A DNA stretch of 14,689 nucleotides from DATFLK01 sp035267815 (GCA_035267815.1 DATFLK010000110.1:1-14689), one strand, 5' to 3'; shown: positions 1-8,260, counted from the first letter of the stretch. Notes: generated by a model not told the origin, from the sequence alone. Program-made: numbers and translations.

Positions 1-1161
1 GACTACCTTTTTACCAGTGAATCCGTATCCGAAGGGCACCCGGACAAGGTGGCCGACCAGATCTCCGATGCGGTACTGGATGCCATTCTCGAACAGGATC
101 CGAACCCGGCCAGCGCCCGCGTGGCCTGCGAGACGATGATCAAGACCGGTGCGGTGATCGTCGGCGGCGAGATCACCACCGAGGCGTGGGTCGATCTCGA
201 CCAGCTGGTGCGCAAGGTTGTCTGCGATATCGGTTACACCAGCTCCGATGTCGGTTTCGACGGCTCCACCTGTGCGGTGATGTCGCTGATCGGCAAGCAG
301 TCGGTCGATATCGCCCAGGGCGTGGATCGCCAGTCACCGGAGGAGCAGGGTGCCGGCGACCAGGGGCTGATGTTCGGCTACGCCACCAACGAGACCGACG
401 TGCTGATGCCGGCGGCCATCACCTATGCCCACCGGCTGGTCGAGCGCCAGGCCGAGATGCGCAAGGAGAAGGTGTTGCCGTGGCTCCGGCCCGACGCCAA
501 GAGCCAGGTGACGCTGCGCTATAGTGACGGCAAGGTGGTCGGCATCGACGCGGTGGTGCTCTCCACCCAGCATGATCCGGACATCGAACAGGGTCACCTG
601 AAAGAGGCGGTGATGGAGAATATCCTGCTGCCGGTATTGCCGGAGGAGTGGGTGGACAACGATACCAAGTTCCACATCAACCCGACCGGCAAATTCGTCA
701 TCGGTGGTCCGGTCGGCGACTGCGGCCTGACCGGGCGCAAGATTATCGTCGATACCTATGGCGGCGCATCCCGTCACGGCGGCGGCGCCTTCTCGGGCAA
801 GGATCCCTCCAAGGTGGACCGTTCGGCCGCCTATGCCGGCCGTTATGTAGCCAAGAACATCGTGGCAGCCGGGCTTGCCGACCGTTGCGAGATCCAGGTC
901 TCCTATGCCATCGGCGTGGCCGAACCGACCTCGATCTCGGTCGAGACCTTCGGGACCGCGAAGGTGGCGGAGGATCTGATCGTGAAGCTGGCGCGCGAGC
1001 ATTTCGACCTGCGCCCCTACGGGATCGCGAAGATGCTCGATCTGGTACGTCCGGTCTACCGCAAGACGGCCGCCTACGGCCATTTCGGCCGTGAGCTGCC
1101 GGAGTTTAGCTGGGAGCGGACGGACAAGGCCGAGGCGCTCCGGGCGGCAGCGGGTATCTGA
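1..1161 (+). CDS. metK: S-adenosylmethionine synthase (5' end cut by window edge)
   Basis: This enzyme joins ATP and L-methionine to make S-adenosylmethionine, the cell's main methyl donor, in the cytoplasm. The frame is open from base 1 and gives 386 residues. The first visible residues (DYLFTSESVSEGHPDK) align with residue 3 onward of E. coli MetK, so only about two codons including the start are missing. Family signatures are intact: the ATP-binding GHPDK near residue 11, GAGDQGLMFGYA near residue 117, and the glycine-rich GGGAFSGKDPSKVDRSAAY near residue 260. The C-terminus ends at the normal family position. It lies directly upstream of ahcY, which consumes the product of SAM-dependent methylation. 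I see no intrinsic terminator between them, so co-transcription is possible. Identification is near certain. Confidence 0.97.
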   Translation, partial: DYLFTSESVSEGHPDKVADQISDAVLDAILEQDPNPASARVACETMIKTGAVIVGGEITTEAWVDLDQLVRKVVCDIGYTSSDVGFDGSTCAVMSLIGKQSVDIAQGVDRQSPEEQGAGDQGLMFGYATNETDVLMPAAITYAHRLVERQAEMRKEKVLPWLRPDAKSQVTLRYSDGKVVGIDAVVLSTQHDPDIEQGHLKEAVMENILLPVLPEEWVDNDTKFHINPTGKFVIGGPVGDCGLTGRKIIVDTYGGASRHGGGAFSGKDPSKVDRSAAYAGRYVAKNIVAAGLADRCEIQVSYAIGVAEPTSISVETFGTAKVAEDLIVKLAREHFDLRPYGIAKMLDLVRPVYRKTAAYGHFGRELPEFSWERTDKAEALRAAAGI

Positions 1162-1194
1162 CGCGGCGGCGGGCCATCGGCTTGCCGGCCAACA

Positions 1195-1206
1195 CAATCC
1201 GGATTG
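1195..1206. repeat. 12-bp perfect palindrome in the metK-ahcY gap
   Basis: CAATCCGGATTG is a perfect inverted repeat. Its last base is the first base of the riboswitch P1 helix. A weaker GC-rich hairpin (1172-1190) lies just upstream; neither is followed by a T-run, so this is not a classical terminator. It could be an operator or an accident. I do not recognise it as the site of a known methionine-cycle regulator. Confidence 0.3.
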
Positions 1207-1284
1207 ACTGAGGGGCACTGCAACAGGATCGCCATGGCGGCGGCCTGCTAGGCTCGGTCGGAAAACATGTTTTAACGGTGCTCA
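1206..1284 (+). promoter_or_regulatory. S-adenosylhomocysteine (SAH) riboswitch upstream of ahcY
   Basis: The RNA fits the SAH riboswitch fold. P1 is GACTGAG (1206-1212) pairing with CTCGGTC (1253-1259), 7 of 7 with one G-U. An inner arm pairs G1220 with C1248, CAGG (1224-1227) with CCTG (1244-1247), and CGCC (1230-1233) with GGCG (1239-1242). The pseudoknot pairs GGGCAC (1213-1218), directly after P1, with GTGCTC (1278-1283), 6 of 6 with one G-U. The conserved core strings resembling GAGGxGCxCUGC and AGGCUCG are both present. The class is known to sit upstream of ahcY in Proteobacteria and to raise expression when SAH accumulates; the position here, about 40 bases before the ahcY start, matches that role. 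The fold was worked out by hand. Confidence 0.93.
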
Positions 1285-1318
1285 TATATCTATGTCCGGT
1301 TGGACAATGTATAGGAGT
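1280..1318 (+). promoter_or_regulatory. Riboswitch expression platform sequestering the ahcY ribosome binding site
   Basis: The ahcY Shine-Dalgarno AGGAG is at 1313-1317, seven bases before the ATG. GCTCATATA (1280-1288) can pair with TATAGGAGT (1310-1318), leaving one A-G mismatch, and a TGTCC/GGACA hairpin (1293-1306, loop GGTT) closes the interior. Bases 1280-1283 also belong to the 3' strand of the riboswitch pseudoknot, so the two pairings exclude each other. Inference: without SAH the binding site is hidden; with SAH the pseudoknot forms and frees it, so translation turns on. Confidence 0.7.
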
Positions 1319-1324
1319 ATAACC

Positions 1325-2731
<1,407 letters not shown>

Positions 2732-2745
2732 GAGGTGGGCTACCG

Positions 2746-3054
2746 ATGGTCCGACAGTTGAAGCGCCTTGTCGTGGTCGCGGCCATCTGCCTGCTTCCGG
2801 CGATGTCGGCTTTCGCGGCATCGGGAAATGCGACGCCGCCGGCCGGGGAGCAGTCGCCGGATGCGAAGTTCGACAAGACCGGCGATGGCTGGGTGGATGC
2901 AACGGACTGGAAGCGGATGACGCCGAAGGAGCGCGCCGCCTATGCCCGTGCCTGCGTCCAGGCGCTGGGACAGGATCCGGATGCGAGGCTGGGCGACGGA
3001 AAGACCCGTGCCGACGAGTATCTGGAGGGGCTGAAGTCGGTCTACGGACAGTGA
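2746..3054 (+). CDS. Small exported protein with a dockerin/EF-hand-like calcium loop
   Basis: The protein has 102 residues. The N-terminus is a clear signal peptide: basic start (MVRQLKR), hydrophobic core at about 8-20, and a probable cleavage after SAFA at residue 24, so the mature protein is likely periplasmic or secreted. Residues 43-54 (DKTGDGWVDATD) match the calcium-binding loop spacing D-x-T-x-D-G-x-V-D-x-x-D, closest to dockerin/EF-hand loops. A second, degenerate acidic segment (LGDGKTRADEY, 82-92) may be a decayed partner. A single Cys70 remains in the mature part. The start follows GGAGG at 2731-2735, which begins on the last base of the ahcY stop codon, so it is probably co-translated with ahcY. 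I do not recognise the family; calcium binding is inferred from the motif only. Confidence 0.85.
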   Translation: MVRQLKRLVVVAAICLLPAMSAFAASGNATPPAGEQSPDAKFDKTGDGWVDATDWKRMTPKERAAYARACVQALGQDPDARLGDGKTRADEYLEGLKSVYGQ

Positions 3055-3094
3055 TGGACGTTCGCCATGCTTTGCAAACTTCCATTCTGTCCGT
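3044..3094 (+). terminator. Long imperfect stem-loop over the stop codon of the EF-hand-like gene
   Basis: ACGGACAG (3044-3051) pairs perfectly with CTGTCCGT (3087-3094). Inside that, ATGGA (3054-3058) pairs with TCCAT (3081-3085), and further GTT/AAC (3060-3062 with 3077-3079) and GC/GC pairs follow, about 18 base pairs in all. It encloses the TGA at 3052-3054. There is no T-run after it, so it may be a U-tract-less terminator, a 3'-end stabiliser or a processing site between the ahcY and atp transcripts. The pairing is seen directly; the role is inferred. Confidence 0.45.
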
Positions 3095-3104
3095 GAATTC
3101 CTGC

Positions 3105-3133
3105 TTGAAACCGGCGAGGGTCGATGGTAGAAA
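3105..3133 (+). promoter_or_regulatory. Candidate sigma-70 promoter for the atp operon
   Basis: TTGAAA (3105-3110, five of six matches to the -35 consensus) is followed after exactly 17 bases by TAGAAA (3128-3133, four of six matches to the -10 consensus). It sits 40 bases before the atpI start and downstream of the stem-loop that ends the ahcY unit, the expected place for the main ATP synthase promoter. It was found by eye and is not scored against background. Confidence 0.5.
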
Positions 3134-3172
3134 TCGCGCCGCTCCGGGGCTGCGCCTTCGGGAGGGGGTTCC

Positions 3173-3604
3173 GTGCCGTCGCATGCCGGAACCGACAACA
3201 GGATCTTGAACGGACGGTTGATATGGTCCGGCCTTCGCAGGATTCTCTTGCTGCAGTTGGCCGCAGGCGCAGTGGCTTCATCGGCTGCCGCATGGTGGCA
3301 GGGTCCGGTGATAGCGGCAGGTGTGGCGTACGGCATCGGCTTCTCCATGCTGAATGCCTTCTGGCTTGCCCAGCGCATGGATCGGGCCTCGAGGTTGGAT
3401 CGGGCCAACAGCCAGCGGGTCGTCTACGCCGGTGCCGTGCAGCGGTTTCTGTTTCTGCTGCTGGCGCTGTTTGCAGCCTACAGGCTGGGTCTCCATCTGC
3501 TAGCGGTAGCCGCCGGCATGCTGGTGGCACAGATGGCCATATTTGTGTATGCCCTGTCCGGTGCAAGTGAATCGGTTCAGGATCAAGGGGAGTTGAAGGA
3601 TTGA
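3173..3604 (+). CDS. atpI: ATP synthase protein I (assembly factor)
   Basis: This small inner-membrane protein is encoded first in many atp operons and is thought to help assemble the c-subunit ring. The protein has 143 residues with four predicted membrane segments at about 23-41, 45-66, 86-104 and 107-127, and a short polar, acidic tail. The pattern AYGIGFSMLNAFWLAQRM in the second helix region resembles AtpI proteins; sequence conservation in this family is low, so position in the operon carries much of the call. The start is GTG, preceded by GGAGG at 3161-3165 with seven bases spacing. Its end overlaps the start of atpB by four bases (TTGA), indicating translational coupling. Confidence 0.85.
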   Translation: MPSHAGTDNRILNGRLIWSGLRRILLLQLAAGAVASSAAAWWQGPVIAAGVAYGIGFSMLNAFWLAQRMDRASRLDRANSQRVVYAGAVQRFLFLLLALFAAYRLGLHLLAVAAGMLVAQMAIFVYALSGASESVQDQGELKD

Positions 3605-4443
3605 CTGAGCAAGAACATAGCGGCGGAATTGCGGAGCATTTGCATTATTGGTCCTACGTGATCGATAAGAATAATCCGTTCATGCAGATTCATCTGGACA
3701 CGATGCTGACCACGATCTTCGTGGCGCTCAGTATGTTTGGATTTGCCCTGTGGTTGAAGAGCAAGCTGACGGATGGTGCCCCGACCGGGGTGCAGAACTT
3801 CATGGAGTCGGTCGTTGCCTTTGTCGATGAGACCGTGGAAGATAACTTTCCGGTTCATAATCCGCTGATCGCGCCGCTGGCCCTGACTATCTTCACCTTT
3901 ATCCTTCTCTGTAACACGCTCGATATCCTGCCGGCCTTCCTGTTTTCCAATATCGCCCATATGTTCGGGCTGGAGCACTATCGTCAGGTGCCGACCAACG
4001 ATCTTAATCTGCCGGTCGCCATGGCGCTGTCGGTGTTCATTCTGACCCTTTATTACGAGTTCAAGCTGAAGCCGGTGCACTTCATGAAGGAGCTGCTGCT
4101 GGAGCCGTTCGCGAGCCTGCTTCTGGGTGCCAAGAATCCGGTAGCCAAGCTGCTCGGTGTGCTGCTGATTCCGATCAATCTGATTCTGAAGCTGGTCGAG
4201 GAGCTGGCGAAACCGCTGTCGCTCTCCTTCCGACTCTTTGGCAACATGTTCGCCGGCGAGGTGATCTTCCTTCTGATCGCCTTCCTGCTGCTGAGCGGCG
4301 GTGCCGTGAGTATGACGGCTGGTTTCTTCGTGGGGCTCGGCTGGTCCGCTTTCCATCTGTTCATCGGACTGCTGCAGGCCTTCATCTTCATGATTCTTAC
4401 CGTGGTGTACCTGTCCATTGCGCACCAGCCGGTAGAGCACTGA
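3601..4443 (+). CDS. atpB: F1Fo ATP synthase subunit a
   Basis: This is the membrane stator subunit that forms the two half-channels for ions and faces the c-ring. The protein has 280 residues with five or more membrane helices. The essential arginine is Arg211 in SLSFRLFGNMFAGE, matching E. coli Arg210, with Glu220 nearby. The last helix pair carries His252 and Gln259 in FHLFIGLLQAFIFMILTVVYLS, the usual channel-lining helix. PINLILKLVEELAKPLSL before the arginine is also diagnostic. The start is TTG, overlapping the atpI stop codon; AGGGGAG at 3586-3592 lies eight bases upstream and supports it. No ATG lies between this TTG and Met28 (beyond the N-terminal tail). A rare start and stop-start overlap fit low, coupled synthesis of a one-copy subunit. 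Confidence 0.96.
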   Translation: MTEQEHSGGIAEHLHYWSYVIDKNNPFMQIHLDTMLTTIFVALSMFGFALWLKSKLTDGAPTGVQNFMESVVAFVDETVEDNFPVHNPLIAPLALTIFTFILLCNTLDILPAFLFSNIAHMFGLEHYRQVPTNDLNLPVAMALSVFILTLYYEFKLKPVHFMKELLLEPFASLLLGAKNPVAKLLGVLLIPINLILKLVEELAKPLSLSFRLFGNMFAGEVIFLLIAFLLLSGGAVSMTAGFFVGLGWSAFHLFIGLLQAFIFMILTVVYLSIAHQPVEH

Positions 4444-4494
4444 TCGCATAAGCGAAATTTTATAAATTAAGTAAAGCCATAGGAGAGAGAAAGA
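4444..4494 (+). promoter_or_regulatory. AU-rich translational leader of atpE
   Basis: This 51-base gap is only about one-third GC. It holds a small hairpin TCGC-ATAA-GCGA (4444-4455), an A/T tract (AATTTTATAAATTAA) and a Shine-Dalgarno AGGAG at 4481-4485. In E. coli the equivalent U/A-rich region upstream of atpE is a known strong translation enhancer that supplies the many c subunits per complex. The same role is inferred here from position and composition. Confidence 0.6.
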
Positions 4495-4749
4495 ATGGAT
4501 GCAACAACGATTATCACTGCCGCTACGGCGATTTCCGTGGGTGTGATCCTGGCCGCTGCAGGTCTGGGTTCCGCTATTGGTTGGGGTTTGATTACCTCCA
4601 AGACACTTGAGGGTATCGCACGTCAGCCCGAGATGCGTCCGCAGCTGATGTTCAATATGTTCATCTTTGCCGGCCTCATGGAGTCCTTCCCGTTCATCAT
4701 CATGGCGTTCGCGCTGTGGTTCCTGTTCGCCAACCCGTTTCTTGGCTAA
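4495..4749 (+). CDS. atpE: F1Fo ATP synthase subunit c (ring proteolipid)
   Basis: This is a hairpin of two membrane helices; a ring of many copies rotates as ions pass. The protein has 84 residues. Helix 1 carries the glycine packing pattern GLGSAIGWG at 23-31, the polar loop is EGIARQPEMRP (39-49) with the conserved ARQP that touches gamma and epsilon, and helix 2 carries the ion site Glu63 in AGLMESFPF with Pro66 three residues on. The acidic residue is Glu rather than the Asp of E. coli. The Gln in helix 1 needed for the sodium site of Ilyobacter-type rings is replaced by Trp30, so proton coupling is more likely. The start is ATG behind AGGAG and an AU-rich leader. Confidence 0.97.
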   Translation: MDATTIITAATAISVGVILAAAGLGSAIGWGLITSKTLEGIARQPEMRPQLMFNMFIFAGLMESFPFIIMAFALWFLFANPFLG

Positions 4750-4792
4750 GTAGGAAAAGGTCCGAGAGTTATATCTGTAACGAGGTGGTGGC

Positions 4793-5275
4793 ATGAGTAT
4801 TGACCTGACATTTATCGGGCAGATTGTGGTCTTCCTGACCCTTCTCTACCTGTTGAGGAAGCATCTGTACGGTCCGTTGAGCGAGTTGATGGAGGCCCGC
4901 TCGAAGAAGATCGCCGAAGGACTGGCGGCTTCAGAGGCCGGTCGCGAGGCCAAGGCTAAGGCCGAGGAGGAGATCGCTCAGCAGCTGAAGGAGGCCCGTG
5001 GCAAGGCGCAGGATATCCTCTCCGCAGCCGAGCGGCGCGCGGCGGAGATTCAGGAGAACGCGACCAACAAGGCTCGCGAGGATGCCCGGCAGATCGTCGA
5101 GAGCGCCCGTGAAGAGGTCGAGGCGGAGACCAATCGTGCCCGTCAGGCCCTGCGCCAGGAGGTGGCCGACCTGGCCGTCATGGCAGCCGAGCGGGTGCTC
5201 GATGCCGAGCTGGATGACAAGCGTCATGCCAAGCTGATCGAGGATGTCGTCAATCAAGGGTTTGGCCACGCATGA
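4793..5275 (+). CDS. atpF: F1Fo ATP synthase subunit b (peripheral stalk)
   Basis: Subunit b dimerises to form the outer stalk linking subunit a in the membrane to delta and alpha on F1. The protein has 160 residues: one N-terminal membrane helix at about 5-22, a short basic turn (LRKHLYGPL), then a long charged helix from about 33 to 150. That helix is rich in Ala, Glu, Lys and Arg and typical of the right-handed coiled coil. The C-terminal segment (LAVMAAERVLDAELDD) resembles the delta-binding end of other b subunits. GAGG at 4782-4785 lies seven bases before the ATG. Its TGA overlaps the atpH start as ATGA, so the two stalk proteins are translationally coupled. Confidence 0.95.
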   Translation: MSIDLTFIGQIVVFLTLLYLLRKHLYGPLSELMEARSKKIAEGLAASEAGREAKAKAEEEIAQQLKEARGKAQDILSAAERRAAEIQENATNKAREDARQIVESAREEVEAETNRARQALRQEVADLAVMAAERVLDAELDDKRHAKLIEDVVNQGFGHA

Positions 5276-5793
5276 GTACGCAGGTGATCGCCCGTCGTTA
5301 TGCCCGCGCGCTCTTCGATCTGGCCCGTGATGGCGTCGACATTGAGCCAGGGCTGGCGCGGCTTGCGGAAGCCGCCGCACATGACGAGGTGCGCCCCTAT
5401 CTGGCCGATCCGGAGCTTCCTTTGGACGCCAAGGCAGGTCTGCTGATCAAGCTTGCCGCCTCTTCTGGCAAGGAGCTTGAGCGTTTCGTGGGCTTGCTGT
5501 GCGAGCGCGGCAAGGCCGTGCTGCTGCCGGAGATTCATGCGCTTTTCGACCAGATGCAGCGCGAAGCGGCGGATCAGGTGACGGCGGAGGTGGTTGTGGC
5601 CACCGAGCTGGATGCCAAGAAGAAGAAGGCACTGACTGAATCGCTTGGCAAGATGCTGGACAAGAAGGTGAGTGTCACCGTACATCAGGACAAGGATATT
5701 ATCGGCGGCATGGTGGTCCGCATCGGCGACCGCCAGATTGACCATTCGGTGCGCAGCAGGTTGGAGAACCTGCGTCGCCAGATCGCCGCCTGA
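5272..5793 (+). CDS. atpH: F1Fo ATP synthase subunit delta
   Basis: Delta sits on top of F1 and binds the peripheral stalk, holding the alpha3beta3 head against rotation. The protein has 173 residues (E. coli 177). The N-terminal RRYARALFDLA (4-14 region) is the family signature of the helical head domain. The C-terminal stretch QDKDIIGGMVVRIGDRQIDHSVRSRLENLRRQI is also the characteristic conserved end, described here by family features: the IIGG turn, then IDxSVRSRLxxL. The ATG overlaps the atpF stop codon, and no separate leader is needed. A 47-base AT-rich gap separates it from atpA. Confidence 0.96.
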   Translation: MSTQVIARRYARALFDLARDGVDIEPGLARLAEAAAHDEVRPYLADPELPLDAKAGLLIKLAASSGKELERFVGLLCERGKAVLLPEIHALFDQMQREAADQVTAEVVVATELDAKKKKALTESLGKMLDKKVSVTVHQDKDIIGGMVVRIGDRQIDHSVRSRLENLRRQIAA

Positions 5794-5826
5794 ACGAGAT
5801 TGAAAATCGGAAGTTTATTAATAGTT

Positions 5827-5832
5827 AGAGGG
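5827..5832 (+). promoter_or_regulatory. Ribosome binding site deciding the atpA start
   Basis: AGAGGG is the only purine-rich site before atpA. It lies eight bases from the ATG at 5841 but only two from the in-frame ATG at 5835, too close to work. This favours 5841 and gives a protein of 513 residues, the same length as E. coli AtpA. The surrounding leader (5794-5840) is about one-third GC, far below the genes around it. Confidence 0.65.
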
Positions 5833-5840
5833 CAATGCAT

Positions 5841-7382
5841 ATGAAGCTGGATACGGCAGAAATCAGTTCCATTATCAGGGACCAGATCAAGGGATTCAAG
5901 GCTGAGGCCACCGACGCCAACGTCGGTCGTATCATTACCATTGGTGATGGTGTGGCGCTGATCTACGGTCTCTCCGGTGCGATGGCGGGCGAGATGCTCG
6001 AGTTCCCGGGCGACACCATGGGGATGGTGCTCAACCTCGAGGAGGATTGCGTCGGTGCCGTCATCTTCGGCGAGTATACGCATCTTCGCGAGGGCGACGA
6101 GGTTAAGTGCACCGGTCGCATCTTCGAGGTTCCGGTTGGTCCCGAGCTGAAGGGGCGCGTCGTCAATGCGCTGGGTCAGCCGATCGACGGCAAGGGTCCG
6201 ATCGAGGCCAAGATGAACGAGCCGGTCGAGAAGATCGCACCGGGCGTGATCTGGCGTAAATCGGTGGATCAGCCGATGCAGACGGGCATCAAGGCGATCG
6301 ACGCCATGGTGCCGGTTGGCCGTGGCCAGCGTGAGCTGATCATCGGTGACCGCCAGACCGGCAAGACGGCCATCGCCATCGATACCATCATCAACCAGAA
6401 GGATACGGGCGTGGCCTGTATCTACGTGGCGGTCGGACAGAAGGCTTCGACAGTGGCCAACGTCGTGCAGACGCTCAAGGAGCACGGCGCGCTGGATCAC
6501 ACCATCATCGTCTCTGCCAGTGCCTCTGAGTCGGCCGCACTGCAGTATCTTGCGCCTTACTCCGGCTGCAGCATGGGCGAGTACTTCCGCGATCGCGGTG
6601 AGGATGCGCTGATCATCTATGACGACCTGACCAAGCAGGCTTGGGCCTATCGTCAGGTCTCGCTGATCCTGCGCCGTCCGCCGGGCCGTGAGGCCTATCC
6701 GGGTGACGTCTTCTACCTGCACTCGCGTTTGCTCGAGCGCGCCTCCCGCGTCAGTGAGGAGTATGTTGAGAAGTTCACCGACGGTAAGGTCAAGGGCAAG
6801 ACCGGTTCGCTGACCGCACTGCCGATCATCGAGACGCAGGAGGGCGACGTTTCCGCTTTCGTGCCGACCAACGTCATCTCGATCACTGACGGCCAGATCT
6901 TCCTGGAGACAAGCCTGTTCAACGCCGGTCAGCGTCCGGCCATAAACGCCGGTCTCTCGGTCTCGCGTGTGGGTGGTTCGGCCCAGACTAAGGCGATGAA
7001 GAAGGTCGGTGGCGGCCTGCGTCTGGATCTAGCGCAGTATCGCGAGCTGGCTGCCTTCGCGCAGTTCGCCTCTGATCTGGACGAGGCGACCCGCAAGCAG
7101 ATCGATCGCGGTAAGCGCGGCACCGAGCTGCTGAAGCAGGACGAGAACAATCCCATGAGTGTGGCGCAGATGACGGCCAGCCTTTTCGCGCTGAACAACG
7201 GCGATCTGGACGACATCGAGGCCAGCCGTATCGGCGATTTCGAGAAGGCCTATCAGGCTTACCTGCAGTCCGACTGCATGGAGCTGATGAGCAAACTGAA
7301 TGCCGAAGGCGTACTGAGCGACGATGTGGTCAAGGGTTTGAAGAAGGCCGTAGCCGACTTCAAGGCCAAGGGCACCTACTAG
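5841..7382 (+). CDS. atpA: F1Fo ATP synthase subunit alpha
   Basis: Alpha alternates with beta in the F1 hexamer; it binds nucleotide at non-catalytic sites and supplies the arginine finger to beta. The protein has 513 residues from the ATG at 5841; an ATG two codons earlier (5835) is possible but poorly spaced from AGAGGG. Walker A is GDRQTGKT at 169-176, the same position as in E. coli. ALIIYDDLTKQ is the Walker B region, and SVSRVGGSAQTK holds the arginine finger. The N-terminal barrel (about 25-95) and C-terminal helical domain (about 380-513) are complete. Near-identity to family consensus runs through PPGREAYPGDVFYLHSRLLE. It is followed by atpG after 17 bases. Confidence 0.97.
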   Translation: MKLDTAEISSIIRDQIKGFKAEATDANVGRIITIGDGVALIYGLSGAMAGEMLEFPGDTMGMVLNLEEDCVGAVIFGEYTHLREGDEVKCTGRIFEVPVGPELKGRVVNALGQPIDGKGPIEAKMNEPVEKIAPGVIWRKSVDQPMQTGIKAIDAMVPVGRGQRELIIGDRQTGKTAIAIDTIINQKDTGVACIYVAVGQKASTVANVVQTLKEHGALDHTIIVSASASESAALQYLAPYSGCSMGEYFRDRGEDALIIYDDLTKQAWAYRQVSLILRRPPGREAYPGDVFYLHSRLLERASRVSEEYVEKFTDGKVKGKTGSLTALPIIETQEGDVSAFVPTNVISITDGQIFLETSLFNAGQRPAINAGLSVSRVGGSAQTKAMKKVGGGLRLDLAQYRELAAFAQFASDLDEATRKQIDRGKRGTELLKQDENNPMSVAQMTASLFALNNGDLDDIEASRIGDFEKAYQAYLQSDCMELMSKLNAEGVLSDDVVKGLKKAVADFKAKGTY

Positions 7383-7399
7383 GATTAGAGGGGTAGAGC

Positions 7400-8260
7400 G
7401 TGGCATCAGCAAAGGAAATCCGCGGGCAGATCAAGGCCATCCAGAACACCGCCAAGATCACCAAGGCGATGGAGATGGTGGCGGCCAGCAAGATGCGCAA
7501 GGCACAGGATCGCGTGCTTGACGGGCGCTCCTATGCCGAGGGCATCAAGCGGGTGATCGACAACCTGATGCAGGCGCATCCCGAGTATCGGCACCCCTTC
7601 TTCACGCCGCGAGACAAGGTCAAGCGCATCGGTCTGGTGCTGATCAGCACGGACAAGGGGCTGTGCGGCGGTCTGAACACCAACGCACTGAAACTGGCCG
7701 TGAAGACGCTTAAGGCACAGGAAGCAGAGGTTGAGGTGATCAACATCGGTCGTCGCGGCGGCATGTTCATGAAGCGCATCGGTATCGACGTGACCGGCAG
7801 TTCGGACAACATCCCGGACTCCCCCGAGCTGAGCGATGTGATCGGCGCAGCCGGACTGGCCATGGAGCGTTACCGCGAGGGGCACTACGACGAGGTCTAT
7901 CTGCTGTTCAGCGAGTTCATCAACACGATGACTCAGGAGCCCCAGGTGACCCGTCTGCTACCGTGCGAAACGTCGGAGGAGCCGACGCATCCGGGCTACT
8001 GGGATTATCTCTACGAGCCCGACAGCCAGCAGGTGCTGGACGGTTTGCTGCGGCGTTATGTCGAGGCGCTGGTTTTCCACGGCGTTCTGGAGAACAAAGC
8101 GTGTGAACAATCCGCGCGCATGGTGGCGATGAAGAGTGCCACCGACAACGCCAACCAGATTGTCGGCGACCTGCGTATTACCTACAACAAGGCGCGGCAG
8201 GCTGCCATTACGCAGGAGCTGGCGGAGATCGTTGCCGGCGGCGCTGCTGCGGCTCAATAA
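7400..8260 (+). CDS. atpG: F1Fo ATP synthase subunit gamma (central shaft)
   Basis: Gamma is the rotating axle connecting the c-ring to the catalytic head. The protein has 286 residues (E. coli 287). The N-terminal helix carries the signature IRGQIKAIQNTAKITKAMEM followed by VAASKM. The middle alpha/beta domain includes LISTDKGLCGGLN. The C-terminal helix ends with the family pattern ATDNANQIVGDL and ITQELAEIVAGGAA. The two terminal helices form the coiled-coil shaft. The start is GTG, with GAGGGG at 7388-7393 six bases upstream. No truncation or missing signature is seen. Confidence 0.97.
   Translation: MASAKEIRGQIKAIQNTAKITKAMEMVAASKMRKAQDRVLDGRSYAEGIKRVIDNLMQAHPEYRHPFFTPRDKVKRIGLVLISTDKGLCGGLNTNALKLAVKTLKAQEAEVEVINIGRRGGMFMKRIGIDVTGSSDNIPDSPELSDVIGAAGLAMERYREGHYDEVYLLFSEFINTMTQEPQVTRLLPCETSEEPTHPGYWDYLYEPDSQQVLDGLLRRYVEALVFHGVLENKACEQSARMVAMKSATDNANQIVGDLRITYNKARQAAITQELAEIVAGGAAAAQ

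Noticed and set aside
1292..1324. Upstream ATG start for ahcY
   Set aside because: It falls inside the riboswitch expression platform and lacks a Shine-Dalgarno. AGGAG at 1313-1317 fits the ATG at 1325.
4495..4749. Sodium-coupled ATP synthase based on the Glu-Ser pair in subunit c
   Set aside because: The helix-1 Gln required for the known sodium site is replaced by Trp30, and Thr after Ser is Phe65, so sodium coupling is not supported.
3583..4794. 403-residue open frame on the minus strand across atpB and atpE
   Set aside because: Its His/Gln/Arg-rich composition is what the reverse complement of membrane-protein codons gives. Both plus-strand genes are certain, and no ribosome binding or family signal is seen.
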